In this document: positions 49,799-57,875 of the stretch, one piece after another | How positions within the stretch are numbered: the stretch's first letter is position 1 | Layout of the letters: each line of letters starts with the position of its first letter | Source of the DNA: an uncultured bacterium | GTDB taxonomy: Bacteria; Bacillota; Clostridia; Lachnospirales; Lachnospiraceae | Length of the DNA stretch: 64,000 nt | Reading direction: 5' to 3' | Assembly: GCA_905215155.1 (NCBI GenBank) | Contig: CAJMPJ010000005.1 | Span: forward strand, 58,700 to 122,699 | Made by a program: the position numbers and the translations under genes | Notes under the pieces: generated by a model | Told to the model about the DNA's origin: nothing | What the model saw: the letters and a program-made list of their open reading frames with translations, nothing else | Database searches by the model: none

Positions 49799-50059
49799 TT
49801 ACTTTAACATCGTATCAATGTATACCCGCATCAGTTCCTCCAGAATCTCGTCCCGTTCTACTTTCATGATAAGACTTCTGGCGTTCTTATGGCTGGTAAT
49901 ATAGGTTGGATCTCCTGACATAATATAACCCACGATCTGGTTGATGGGATTATAGCCCTTCTCTGTGAGGGCAATATAAACCTGTTCCAGTACCTGGCTT
50001 ACGTCCATTTTATTTTCCTGCACCGCTTTGAAAAATTGTGTGTTATGAATATCGCCCAT
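49799..50059 (-). CDS. ireB: IreB family regulatory phosphoprotein
   Basis: An 86-residue cytoplasmic protein of the IreB (DUF965, YrzL) family. The start is taken as ATG 50059 (MGDIHNTQFF), ten bases after AAAGGA; a GTG three codons earlier lies too near that site. Marks: DVSQVLEQVYIALTEKGYNPINQIVGYIMSGDPTYITSHKNARSLI, of which GYIMSGDPTYITSH is diagnostic. In Enterococcus faecalis IreB is phosphorylated on Thr by the kinase IreK and lowers cephalosporin resistance; the dimer is helical. The Thr cluster near the N-terminus seen there is weakly kept here (Thr7). Kinase and phosphatase genes are not in the window. Confidence 0.92.
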   Translation of the reverse strand: MGDIHNTQFFKAVQENKMDVSQVLEQVYIALTEKGYNPINQIVGYIMSGDPTYITSHKNARSLIMKVERDEILEELMRVYIDTMLK

Positions 50060-50126
50060 GTTTCTCACGTCCTTTAACTGTTCTCCTATATTTTAAACCA
50101 TAATCATGGATTCGGCAAGATAAAAA

Positions 50127-51458
50127 TTATTTTTGTCCGTTAAGGTTTAAAAACATGATCTCATCGTTGAGCATTTCCCCAAGGATTCCTTCCACGATTT
50201 TCCCTTTCAGACCTTCTTCATAAGGGACCACTGCTTTTACATATTCTCTGGTATGACCGATCATATAGGTGGTTCCATCCCACTCATAGGCTTCCTCCAT
50301 CAGAACCTGGGCCCTGCTGCCTGTGCAGGACTTCCGGTATGCCAGCGACATCTCTTTTTCCAGTTTTAAAAGTTCATTGCTTCGAACCGATTTTACAGAT
50401 TCCGGTATCTGATCCGTCATCTGTGCTGCCCTGGTCCCGTTTCTTCTGGAATATTTAAACACATGCATTTCATAAAAACGCACCTTTTCCAGATATTCCC
50501 TGGTGACCAAAAATTCTTCTTCCGTCTCCCCTGGAAATCCAACAATAACGTCTGTGGTAATGGCCGGATTAGGAAATGCTTTTCTAAGGATTTTGCAGCA
50601 GTTGAAATACTCTTCTGCGGTGTAACAGCGATTCATCCGCTTTAAGGTGCTGTCACATCCACTTTGTAAGGACAAGTGGAAATGCGGACAAATCTTATCA
50701 AGGGAAGACAGGGCTGCCGCAAACTCTTCCGTCACAATCCTCGGCTCCAGAGAACCCAGACGGATTCGTTTCAACCCTTCAATGTCATGGATTTTAACAA
50801 TCAGATCCAGAAGGGTCAGACGTTCTTCCTCCGCAAAATCCTTTCCATATGAGCTTAAATGGATGCCGGTCAGCACCATCTCCTGAAAGCCGGAGCCGAT
50901 CAGACGCTTAATCTCTTCTGCCACCTCTTCCGGTCTGCGGCTGCGCACCTGACCTCTGGTATACGGAATAATGCAGTAGCTGCAAAACTGGTTGCAGCCA
51001 TCCTGGACCTTGATAAAGGCTCTCGTATGATCCGCAATTTTATCTATGGATAGACTTTCATATTCCCTGGTTCTGCGGATGTCAATGATGGTTTCTTCCA
51101 GTTCTTCCTCCCGGTCTGCAAAGTAATCCTCCAGAATGGGTACCAGTTCTGTCTTTTTGTTGTTTCCGATCACCAGGTCCACAGCTTCATCCTTTTTCAG
51201 TTCTTCTCCTGCTGCCTGTACATAACAGCCGGCGGCCACAACAACGGCTTCCGGATTCATGTTTTTTGCGCGGTGAAGCATCTGTCTGGACTTTCTGTCT
51301 GCAATATTGGTTACGGAGCATGTATTTATAATATAAACATCCGCCTTTTCTGTAAAGGGGACAATTTCATATCCAGCGCGTTCCAGAAGCTGCTGCATGG
51401 CCTCTGTTTCGTATGAATTAACCTTACAGCCAAGGTTGTGCAGGGCTGCCTTTCTCAT
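50127..51458 (-). CDS. mtaB: tRNA t6A37 methylthiotransferase MtaB
   Basis: A 443-residue radical-SAM methylthiotransferase converting t6A37 to ms2t6A37 in tRNAs that read ANN codons. The N-terminal UPF0004 domain supplies three Cys for one cluster: LGCKVNSYE (residues 8-16), INTCSVTNIADRKSRQ and VAAGCYVQ. The radical-SAM Cys triad is in DGCNQFCSYCIIPYTRGQVRSR (about 153-174). The C-terminal TRAM domain (about 375-435) has EAYEWDGTTYMIGHTREY. The length and motif set match MtaB (YqeV) rather than MiaB. Preceded by ATAGGAGAAAATAAA. It is divergent from the HPr-like gene. Confidence 0.95.
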   Translation of the reverse strand: MRKAALHNLGCKVNSYETEAMQQLLERAGYEIVPFTEKADVYIINTCSVTNIADRKSRQMLHRAKNMNPEAVVVAAGCYVQAAGEELKKDEAVDLVIGNNKKTELVPILEDYFADREEELEETIIDIRRTREYESLSIDKIADHTRAFIKVQDGCNQFCSYCIIPYTRGQVRSRRPEEVAEEIKRLIGSGFQEMVLTGIHLSSYGKDFAEEERLTLLDLIVKIHDIEGLKRIRLGSLEPRIVTEEFAAALSSLDKICPHFHLSLQSGCDSTLKRMNRCYTAEEYFNCCKILRKAFPNPAITTDVIVGFPGETEEEFLVTREYLEKVRFYEMHVFKYSRRNGTRAAQMTDQIPESVKSVRSNELLKLEKEMSLAYRKSCTGSRAQVLMEEAYEWDGTTYMIGHTREYVKAVVPYEEGLKGKIVEGILGEMLNDEIMFLNLNGQK

Positions 51459-51517
51459 TTTATTTTCTCCTATCTAAATTATCAGTTTATTCGCATTTTT
51501 TTCATGTAAAATTACCA

Positions 51518-51546
51518 TTGACTTTTATATCATATGTCAGTAGTAT
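51518..51546 (+). promoter_or_regulatory. Promoter of the HPr-like gene
   Basis: -35 TTGACT (51518-51523), 17-bp spacer, -10 TAGTAT (51541-51546), with AAAGGAGGT before the start at 51608. Confidence 0.7.
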
Positions 51547-51607
51547 TGAAGGGAAAAGAGGACTATCCCTCAATAAATGAAAGAGCTAATATAAAGGAGG
51601 TTTTCCC

Positions 51608-51841
51608 ATGAAAACAGTTCGTATATCTTTAAATTCTATTGATAAAGTAAAATCTTTTGTAAATGATTTAACAAAATTTGATACCGACTTTGATCTTGTT
51701 TCCGGCAGATATGTGATCGATGCAAAATCGATTATGGGTATTTTCAGTCTGGATCTTTCCAAGCCCATCGACTTAAACATTCATTCCGAGAATGAGGTTG
51801 ATGAAATCATCAGCGTTTTATCTCCATATATTGTAGATTAA
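51608..51841 (+). CDS. HPr-family protein lacking the phosphorylatable histidine
   Basis: A 77-residue protein with the HPr fold pattern. Its second half aligns well with HPr: LTKFDTDFDLVSGRYVIDA then KSIMGIFSLDLSKPIDLNI, with Ser41 at the place of regulatory Ser46. The active-site GIHARPA segment is gone: the matching stretch reads SLNSIDKVKSFVND, without His15 or Arg17. It therefore cannot carry phosphate for the PTS. It resembles Bacillus Crh in idea (no His15, Ser kept), which acts only in carbon catabolite control through CcpA when phosphorylated by HPr kinase. Monocistronic, with strong signals at both ends. Confidence 0.85.
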   Translation: MKTVRISLNSIDKVKSFVNDLTKFDTDFDLVSGRYVIDAKSIMGIFSLDLSKPIDLNIHSENEVDEIISVLSPYIVD

Positions 51842-51860
51842 TCAGGAATCAGGTTTTAAA

Positions 51861-51896
51861 ATGGGGCCCGGCCTTTGATGCCGGTCCCCTTTTTTA
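51861..51896 (+). terminator. Terminator between the HPr-like gene and thiI, both directions
   Basis: Stem GGGGCCCGGC / GCCGGTCCCC (one mismatch region) around the loop CTTTGAT, followed by TTTTTT. The convergent thiI stop is at 51907, so it may serve both. Confidence 0.85.
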
Positions 51897-51906
51897 TTTC
51901 TTTTCT

Positions 51907-53085
51907 TTAACACCAGACCTTTTCCACAGTGCTTATGGCCGTCTCAACCAATTCATCAATTTTCTCCGCCAGATTTTCCTCTGAACGCCTGATCATCTTT
52001 AAACTGGGTTTTGTTACCGGGTGCTTTGCCACAAATATGGTGCAGCAGTCTTCAAACGGAAGCACCGAAGTCTCATACGTGCCGATTTTTTCTGCTACGT
52101 CCACGATTTCCTGCTTGTCAAACCCAATCACTGGACGGAACACAGGCATGGTGGCTGCATCATCTGTGGCTGCCAGTGACTGCATGGTCTGAGATGCCAC
52201 CTGTCCGATGCTTTCCCCTGTAATGAGTGCGGAGGCACCGCTATCTTCTGCCAGACGCTCTGCGATCTTCATCATATACCGTCTCATGATGATGGTCAGC
52301 TCTTCATGAGGGCATTTGTCATAGATGTACAGCTGAATGTCTGTAAAATTCACGATATGAAGCCGGATGGCACCGGAATATCTGGAGACCAGTTTTGCTA
52401 AATCCACCACCTTCTGTTTTGCACGGTCACTGGTGTAAGGCGGCGCATGAAAGTAAACTGCGTCAATCTTAACTCCGCGTTTTGCAACCATATAACCTGC
52501 AACCGGGCTGTCAATGCCGCCGGATAAAAGAAGCATGGCCTTTCCGTTGGTCCCAACCGGCATACCTCCCGGACCTGGAATCACGTGGGAATAAATATTG
52601 ATTTTGCTGCGCACTTCCACATGAAGCATCACTTCCGGCTGATGGACGTCTACCTTTGTATCCGGAAATGCCTGAAGAATGATTTCTCCCAAATCCCGGT
52701 TGATCTGCTCAGAGTTTACCGGATATCTCTTATTGCCTCTGCGTGTATTGACTTTAAAGGTGAAATTCTTCTCCTCGTAAAACTCTTCCACATAGGATAA
52801 CACCTGTTTCTTTAAATCTTCATAGCCATTGTCTTCCACCTGTACCATAGGACAGATTGCCGCAATGCCGAAAATGCGTTTTAGTGCATCAACCACTTCA
52901 TCAAAATCGTATTCGGATTCTGCTGTGGCATAGATTCTTCCCGATTCCTTGGATACCTGAAAATCTCCGTCGATCCTCTTTAAGGAATGGCGGATATTGG
53001 TTACCAGGGCATCTTCAAATAAGTAACGGTTCTTTCCTTTTACGCCGATCTCTGCGTACTTGATTAAAAATGATTTATATTGCAT
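51907..53085 (-). CDS. thiI: tRNA 4-thiouridine synthase ThiI
   Basis: A 392-residue enzyme that adenylates and thiolates U8 of tRNA, and in some bacteria also feeds sulphur to thiamine synthesis. The N-terminal ferredoxin-like and THUMP domains run to about 165 (FLIKYAEIGVKGKNRYLFEDAL; FTFKVNTRRGNKRYPVNS). The PP-loop ATPase is LLLSGGIDSPVAGYMVAKRGVKIDAVYFHAPPYTS (about 181-215), of which LLSGGIDSPVAGYM is diagnostic. The rhodanese domain of enterobacterial ThiI is absent, the normal short form in Firmicutes. It is 26 bp downstream of a cysteine desulfurase gene, its likely sulphur donor. Confidence 0.96.
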   Translation of the reverse strand: MQYKSFLIKYAEIGVKGKNRYLFEDALVTNIRHSLKRIDGDFQVSKESGRIYATAESEYDFDEVVDALKRIFGIAAICPMVQVEDNGYEDLKKQVLSYVEEFYEEKNFTFKVNTRRGNKRYPVNSEQINRDLGEIILQAFPDTKVDVHQPEVMLHVEVRSKINIYSHVIPGPGGMPVGTNGKAMLLLSGGIDSPVAGYMVAKRGVKIDAVYFHAPPYTSDRAKQKVVDLAKLVSRYSGAIRLHIVNFTDIQLYIYDKCPHEELTIIMRRYMMKIAERLAEDSGASALITGESIGQVASQTMQSLAATDDAATMPVFRPVIGFDKQEIVDVAEKIGTYETSVLPFEDCCTIFVAKHPVTKPSLKMIRRSEENLAEKIDELVETAISTVEKVWC

Positions 53086-53111
53086 CTGCTGTCCTTTCTA
53101 TCAAACACTTC

Positions 53112-54266
53112 CTACCCCCTTTGGTACCGTCTGAGTACAGGAAGGATTTCTTTTAATTTATCCATACAGTAATCCACTTCTGCTTTCGTATTAAAAATCC
53201 CGAAACTAAACCGAAGTGTAGAGTCCAGAAGTTCTGATTTTACGCCGATTCCTTTTAATGTACCGCTGACTGCCGGGTGATTGGAGGAACAGGCCGATCC
53301 GGAGGACACATAGATCCCCTTTTCTTCCAATGCGTGCAGCAGCACTTCACTTCGGGTACCGGCAAAGCTGGCGCTTACAATCTGAGGGGCCGATAATTCA
53401 CCGGGAAAACTGTTCACAGTCACCCCTTCGATCTCTTTCAAGCTCTCGATCATGTAATCCTTTAAGTCCATAAGAGCCTGAACCTTTTTTGCGTGATCTG
53501 TGTACATGATTTTAGCGGCAACGGCAAGACCTGCGATCCCCGGAACATTTTCCGTACCGGAACGCATGCCTCTTTGCTGTCCTCCCCCATAGATCAGGGG
53601 CCGGATCTTCACTTTCTGGTCGATATACAAAAAACCTACCCCCTTTGGTCCATGAATCTTATGAGAGCTGACCGACAATAAGTCGATTCCCTGGCGCTTT
53701 GGGCGGATAAGGAATTTTCCATAGGCCTGTATCCCATCCACATGAAAAATTATGGCAGGATTCTTCTTTTTTATAATCTTTGAAATGGCTTCTATGGGTT
53801 CCACTGCACCGATTTCATTGTTTACATACATGATTGAAACTAAGATCGTCTCCGGGCGGATGGCCGCTTCCAGCTCTTCCAAAGAAATATGTCCCTGGGA
53901 ATCCACCGAAAGATAAGTAACCGAAAACCCCTGTTCCTCTAACATTGCCAGAGGGTTATACACGGACGCATGCTCAATGGCAGTGCTGATGATGTGATTC
54001 CCTGCCCGTCTGTTTGCCATGGCAGTTTCAATCAAAGCCATATTATTGGATTCGGAACCCCCGGAGGTAAATACGATCTCCTTTGGTTCTACTTTTAAAG
54101 TCCAGGCAATGGTTTCTGCCGCCTCTTTGACATACCGCTCTGCTTCCATCCCTTTTTTATGCTTGGAAGAAGGATTGCCGTAATCCTCCGTCATAATCTT
54201 TAAAACCATATCTTTCACCGGCTCCAGCACTTGTGTGGTGGCCGAATTGTCAAAATAAACTTCCAT
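53112..54266 (-). CDS. Cysteine desulfurase (NifS/IscS family)
   Basis: A 384-residue PLP enzyme releasing sulphur from cysteine as a persulfide. MEVYFDNSATTQVLEPV opens the protein, and NPSSKHKKGMEAERYV follows. SGGSESNNMAL is the PLP-binding stretch (about 70-80), SSHKIHGPKGVGFLYI contains the Schiff-base Lys (about 205), and the catalytic Cys loop is VSSGSACSSNHPAVSG (about 325-340). The loop is of the group I type with long reach. Paired with thiI downstream, it is probably the NifZ-like donor for tRNA thiolation, as in Bacillus where nifZ-thiI are adjacent, rather than the main iron-sulphur cluster enzyme. Confidence 0.95.
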   Translation of the reverse strand: MEVYFDNSATTQVLEPVKDMVLKIMTEDYGNPSSKHKKGMEAERYVKEAAETIAWTLKVEPKEIVFTSGGSESNNMALIETAMANRRAGNHIISTAIEHASVYNPLAMLEEQGFSVTYLSVDSQGHISLEELEAAIRPETILVSIMYVNNEIGAVEPIEAISKIIKKKNPAIIFHVDGIQAYGKFLIRPKRQGIDLLSVSSHKIHGPKGVGFLYIDQKVKIRPLIYGGGQQRGMRSGTENVPGIAGLAVAAKIMYTDHAKKVQALMDLKDYMIESLKEIEGVTVNSFPGELSAPQIVSASFAGTRSEVLLHALEEKGIYVSSGSACSSNHPAVSGTLKGIGVKSELLDSTLRFSFGIFNTKAEVDYCMDKLKEILPVLRRYQRG

Positions 54267-54329
54267 CTATGTTATATCCCACTCCTTTTCCAAACCAGCA
54301 GGATTCCTCCTGCTGCCAGAAAGCCATCC

Positions 54330-55067
54330 CTAAGGTTCCAGTAAAAATGACAGCACTGATAATACCGAAAGTCCGGCTGTTTCCGTCCTTAAAATCCGCT
54401 TTCCCAAAGTAATCGGTCTGGCACCAACGCTTCTCGCAAGTTCTATTTCAGAATCTTCAAAGCCGCCTTCCGGTCCGATAAATATGCCGGCCTTCATTCC
54501 AGGCTCTATGGCAGAAAGGACCTGTCTTGTTTCCTCCATGCCCTTTGCATGTTCAAATGGGATCACCGTAATATCAAATTCCTTTGAAAAAGCAAGCGCC
54601 TTTTCAAAGGTCATGACTCCGGTTACCTCCGGCACGATCAGCCTTCCGGACTGTTTGGCTGCACTTTCAGAAACAGACCGCCAGCGGCGGAGCTTTGATT
54701 CTTCTTTCTTTTTATCTAATTTCACCACCGTCCGTCTGGTTTCTACCGGAACGATCTGGTAAGCTCCAAGCTCCACGGCTTTCTGAATGATGAATTCCAT
54801 CTTATCACTCTTTGGAAGTCCCTGAAACAGGTAAATTTTTGCAGGCAGTTCCTTTCCTGTCTCATCCACGGAAAGAATCCGGGCAACCACTTCCAAGGAG
54901 GTCACTGATACGATTTCGCATAAATAATCCTTATCCACACCATTGCTGATAAGGACCTCTTCTCCGGCTCCCATGCGCAGAACATTCTTTATATGGTTGA
55001 CATCGGGGCCGGTAATTGTGATGCTTTCTTCCCCGATCTGGTCCTGATGAATAAAAAAGTGATACAT
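54330..55067 (-). CDS. rsmE: 16S rRNA m3U1498 methyltransferase RsmE
   Basis: A 245-residue SPOUT-class methyltransferase that makes m3U1498 in 16S rRNA. The N-terminal PUA-like domain (1-70) includes DVNHIKNVLRMGAGEEV. The SPOUT domain shows the trefoil-knot motifs YLFQGLPKSDKMEFIIQKAVELG, VETRRTVVKLDKKKEESKLRRW, then FIGPEGGFEDSEIELARSVG and LGKRILRTETAG. It lies 13 bp after prmA, another ribosome methyltransferase; the two are commonly paired in Firmicutes. Confidence 0.96.
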   Translation of the reverse strand: MYHFFIHQDQIGEESITITGPDVNHIKNVLRMGAGEEVLISNGVDKDYLCEIVSVTSLEVVARILSVDETGKELPAKIYLFQGLPKSDKMEFIIQKAVELGAYQIVPVETRRTVVKLDKKKEESKLRRWRSVSESAAKQSGRLIVPEVTGVMTFEKALAFSKEFDITVIPFEHAKGMEETRQVLSAIEPGMKAGIFIGPEGGFEDSEIELARSVGARPITLGKRILRTETAGLSVLSVLSFLLEP

Positions 55068-55080
55068 CTTATCCCTCTTT

Positions 55081-56043
55081 CTACTTTTTTCTGACCGTTA
55101 CGGAAACCCATTCGCCCTGATAGGTGATCTCCACCAGTTCAAAAGCCTGATTTTCAGCAAATGCTTTTTTTACCGCTTCTTCCTTCATATTAATGATACC
55201 GGAAGTGATAAAAATTGCGCCTTTTTTCATATGAATTGGAATTTCCTTCTGAAGCAGAATAATGATATCAGCCAGAATATTCGCCACAACCACGTCATAG
55301 GCTTCAAAACCGGCTTTTTTCTGAACCTCTTCGTCATCAATGATATTTCCCTTTAAAACCTGAAACTTTTCGGGGGCAATCCCATTGGCTTCCATATTTT
55401 CCTTCACTGCAACGATGGCGTTCTCGTCAAGGTCCGTTCCAAAGACTTCTTTTGCTCCCAGCTTTAAGCCAGTGATCCCCAGAATACCGCTTCCGGTTCC
55501 TACATCAAGAAGCTTTGTCTCAGGAGTCACATATTTTTTCAGCTGCCGGATGCAAAGCTGTGTCGTCTCATGCTGCCCGGTTCCAAAAGCAGTGCCGGGA
55601 TCAATTTCGATCAAAAGCTTGTCCTCGTGCTCTTTTGGGACTTCTTCCCAGGTTGGCTTGATCAGAATATCATCTACGGTGAATGGTTTAAAGTACTGTT
55701 TCCAGTTATTGATCCAGTCCTTATCCTCTGTCTCACTTGATTCTATGGTACAGGCACCCAGATCCGTAAACATGGAAAGTTCTGAAAGTCCTTCGTTCAC
55801 CCGTTTTAACATTTCATCTATATTGATATCTGAATCAGGGTCCAGATAAAAGCTCACCTTTGCAATGCCTTCATCCGGCGGAAGTTCCGGAAGGATATCT
55901 ATGAACATGCCTTTTGTCTCCGCTTCCGTAAGAGGCGTATTATCCTCAATTTCAATTCCTTCTATTCCGATCTCATCAAACATGCTGCTGATTAAATCAA
56001 CCGCTTCCGTAGTTGTTGTCAGTGTAAACTTTTTCCATTTCAT
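55081..56043 (-). CDS. prmA: Ribosomal protein L11 methyltransferase PrmA
   Basis: A 320-residue SAM enzyme that trimethylates ribosomal protein L11. The N-terminal L11-recognition domain (1-about 120) begins MKWKKFTLTTTTEAVDLISSMFDEIGIEGIEIED. The catalytic domain has LIEIDPGTAFGTGQHETTQLCIRQL (about 145-170), then LLDVGTGSGILGITGLKLGA (SAM motif I, about 178) and DVVVANILADIIILL (motif IV with NILA). The length fits Firmicute PrmA. It sits 10 bp after the TSUP gene and 13 bp before rsmE in the same operon. Confidence 0.96.
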   Translation of the reverse strand: MKWKKFTLTTTTEAVDLISSMFDEIGIEGIEIEDNTPLTEAETKGMFIDILPELPPDEGIAKVSFYLDPDSDINIDEMLKRVNEGLSELSMFTDLGACTIESSETEDKDWINNWKQYFKPFTVDDILIKPTWEEVPKEHEDKLLIEIDPGTAFGTGQHETTQLCIRQLKKYVTPETKLLDVGTGSGILGITGLKLGAKEVFGTDLDENAIVAVKENMEANGIAPEKFQVLKGNIIDDEEVQKKAGFEAYDVVVANILADIIILLQKEIPIHMKKGAIFITSGIINMKEEAVKKAFAENQAFELVEITYQGEWVSVTVRKK

Positions 56044-56053
56044 AGCAATCTTC

Positions 56054-56797
56054 CTATCCTTTTATAATTTTCACAAACAGGCAGATGAGCACCACTAAAA
56101 CTACCGGTCTCACAATCTTCAACCCATTTTTTACAACAAGACCTGACCCGATGTAATGGCCTGCAATGCAGAAAAGTCCGGCTGCAAGGCCCAAAGGAAG
56201 CAGAACTTTTCCATTTATCAAAAATGTCACCAGCGCTGCGATATTGGAGGACAAATTGATCACTTTGGTCGTACCGGAAGCACTTCTCACATCCATTTTC
56301 GCAAGTCCGGTCAACAAAAGAAGTAAAAAGGTGCCGGTTCCCGGACCGTAAAATCCATCATAGCATCCTACCACAAGCGCTGCCCCAATGCTGATAAGCA
56401 ACTGTTTCTTATGGGGCATCCTGACTTCTATGGTGTCTCCCATATTTTTATTTTTAAGAACATAAAAAGCTACAACCGGAAGTACCACGATCATCATGCC
56501 TTTTAATATCTCTTCACTGGCAAGAAGCGACAAATGAGCCCCGATTACCGATCCGATCACCGCAAATAAAGCGGCAAGCAATGACTGCTTTCCATTGATA
56601 AATCCGTTTTTCCCAAACCGGGCCGTAGAAATAACCGTTCCCATAGTGGAACTCATCTTATTGGTTCCCAGGGCCAAATGAGGCGGTATTCCTGCTGCCA
56701 TAAACGCCGGCAGAGAGATTAACCCTCCTCCTCCTGCAATGGAGTCAATAAAACCTGCAAGAAAAACAAGGGGACACACGATCAGATACTGGTACAT
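56054..56797 (-). CDS. TSUP family transporter (TauE/SafE)
   Basis: A 247-residue membrane protein with about seven helices, of the TauE/SafE (TSUP) family, which moves sulphite, sulphonates or related organic anions. The two internal repeats are visible: FLAGFIDSIAGGGGLISLPAFMAAGIPPHLALGTNK near the start and GFYGPGTGTFLLLLLTGLAKMDVRSASGTTKVINLSSNIAAL in the middle; SIAGGGGLISLP and YGPGTGTFL are the hallmarks. It is the first gene of an operon continuing with prmA, rsmE, a cysteine desulfurase and thiI. A role in sulphur handling is plausible from the last two genes but not shown. Confidence 0.92.
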   Translation of the reverse strand: MYQYLIVCPLVFLAGFIDSIAGGGGLISLPAFMAAGIPPHLALGTNKMSSTMGTVISTARFGKNGFINGKQSLLAALFAVIGSVIGAHLSLLASEEILKGMMIVVLPVVAFYVLKNKNMGDTIEVRMPHKKQLLISIGAALVVGCYDGFYGPGTGTFLLLLLTGLAKMDVRSASGTTKVINLSSNIAALVTFLINGKVLLPLGLAAGLFCIAGHYIGSGLVVKNGLKIVRPVVLVVLICLFVKIIKG

Positions 56798-56837
56798 ATG
56801 AGGTTTCCTTTCTACTGTTCAAACTAAACCACATGAT

Positions 56838-56866
56838 ATCATAACATACAATGAAATTGGTTGCAA
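56838..56866 (-). promoter_or_regulatory. Promoter of the TSUP-prmA-rsmE-desulfurase-thiI operon
   Basis: Minus strand: -35 TTGCAA (56861-56866), 17-bp spacer, -10 TATGAT (56838-56843), about 40 bp before the TSUP start. Confidence 0.7.
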
Positions 56867-57146
56867 GCGTATTAAATCACAGGACTTTTCCTGTATTTTT
56901 GAGGTTTAAAAAAATATTTTAAAAATTTTTAAAAAACATGCAATAAAAAATGTATCTAATGCATTAACTAATTGAACGGATGAAAAAGACTTCTGTTTCA
57001 TTCCGGGTACAAGGGCAAAAAACATATCAAGCAAACGAAATTCCTTGATGCATTACACCCCATCACACCCGCCTGCGTCCTCGGAACTGGAACAGAATCT
57101 ATTTTCACAAAATTACAATCACAAGCAATAAGAAATTGTAATGATA

Positions 57147-57208
57147 AAAAGCAGGGGATATATCTGATCGCTGTAGCTATTACAGCATTAGATATGTCTC
57201 CTGCTTTT
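57147..57208. repeat. Long near-perfect hairpin in a 436-bp gap
   Basis: Arms of 28-29 bases (57147-57175 and 57181-57208) pair with three G-U wobbles and one bulged C around a 5-base loop, and a T run follows on the plus strand (57205-57210). It lies 64 bp past the stop of the minus-strand wall-binding gene, so it may be that gene's terminator. It is much longer than the other terminators here. The remaining gap (56867-57146) is very AT-rich (several A and T runs near 56905-56950) and shows no convincing gene. Confidence 0.65.
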
Positions 57209-57271
57209 TTATTTTTGTTTAAAAAAGAAAGGCACAGCAGAATCATTTCTGCCATACCTTTTCCACATTTC

Positions 57272-57835
57272 TCACTTTAAGGCACCATCCGGCCCCACCT
57301 GATAGCCATCAGGCGTGACCGTATCAACAAGCAGCTTTCCTAAATATCCATCCGACTTGGTATTAAAATAATACGCTTTGCCTTTGATGATCTGCCAGCC
57401 AATCCGCATGGAGCCCAAAGTCCCGTCATCAACGGGGTTTAAATAATACCGGTACCCGTTCTGATCCGTATACCAGCCGGTCTGCATATGACCGCCCTGG
57501 TCAAACCGGTACCATCTGCCATCAATGTATTTCCAACCGTTGGAAGGCCAGGTTCCGTTGCTGTACTGAAACCACCAGCCGCCCGGACTATAACGCCAGC
57601 CCCGCTCGTAACTGTAACTTCCCGGACCGTCGTCATCGTCATCTTCTTCCTCATCCTCCCAACAGTCAGATGAAAAACTCCCCTCAACCGGCCCCTGAAA
57701 CGTAGTACCAGAACCTTGAAAGCCAGGAAAATCCCGGACCTTTTGTGTCTCGTCAGCCATTGCATTCTGCGGCAGTAAAACCGCAAGAATCACAAGGACT
57801 GCCGCAAATGCCAGTTTTCTCTGAACCTTTTTCAT
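57272..57835 (-). CDS. Secreted protein with cell-wall-binding repeats
   Basis: A 187-residue exported protein starting at MKKVQRKLAF, after GGAGAAGGAAGGAAAAGA. The signal peptide ends at NAMA-D (about residue 28). A linker follows with an unusual acidic run (CWEDEEEDDDDDGPGSYSY, about 58-76), then choline-binding-type repeats: RGWRYSPGGWWFQYSNGTWP, WKYIDGRWYRFDQGGHMQTGWY, DQNGYRYYLNP and IKGKAYYFNTKSDGYLG. No enzyme domain. It begins only 40 bp after the dnaJ stop with no terminator between, so heat-shock transcripts may run into it. It resembles the wall-binding protein at 22819-23274. Confidence 0.85.
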   Translation of the reverse strand: MKKVQRKLAFAAVLVILAVLLPQNAMADETQKVRDFPGFQGSGTTFQGPVEGSFSSDCWEDEEEDDDDDGPGSYSYERGWRYSPGGWWFQYSNGTWPSNGWKYIDGRWYRFDQGGHMQTGWYTDQNGYRYYLNPVDDGTLGSMRIGWQIIKGKAYYFNTKSDGYLGKLLVDTVTPDGYQVGPDGALK

Positions 57836-57875
57836 TCTTTTCCTTCCTTCTCCAATCATGCCTCAGTCCGGAAAT

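Noticed and set aside
56977..57130. Two very short plus-strand frames (about 20-27 codons) before the long hairpin
   Set aside because: No ribosome site, no similarity to known small proteins; left out though they precede a hairpin with a T run.
56998..57255. 85-codon minus-strand frame downstream of the wall-binding gene
   Set aside because: It runs through the long hairpin at 57147-57208, has no ribosome site and has an atypical amino-acid make-up.
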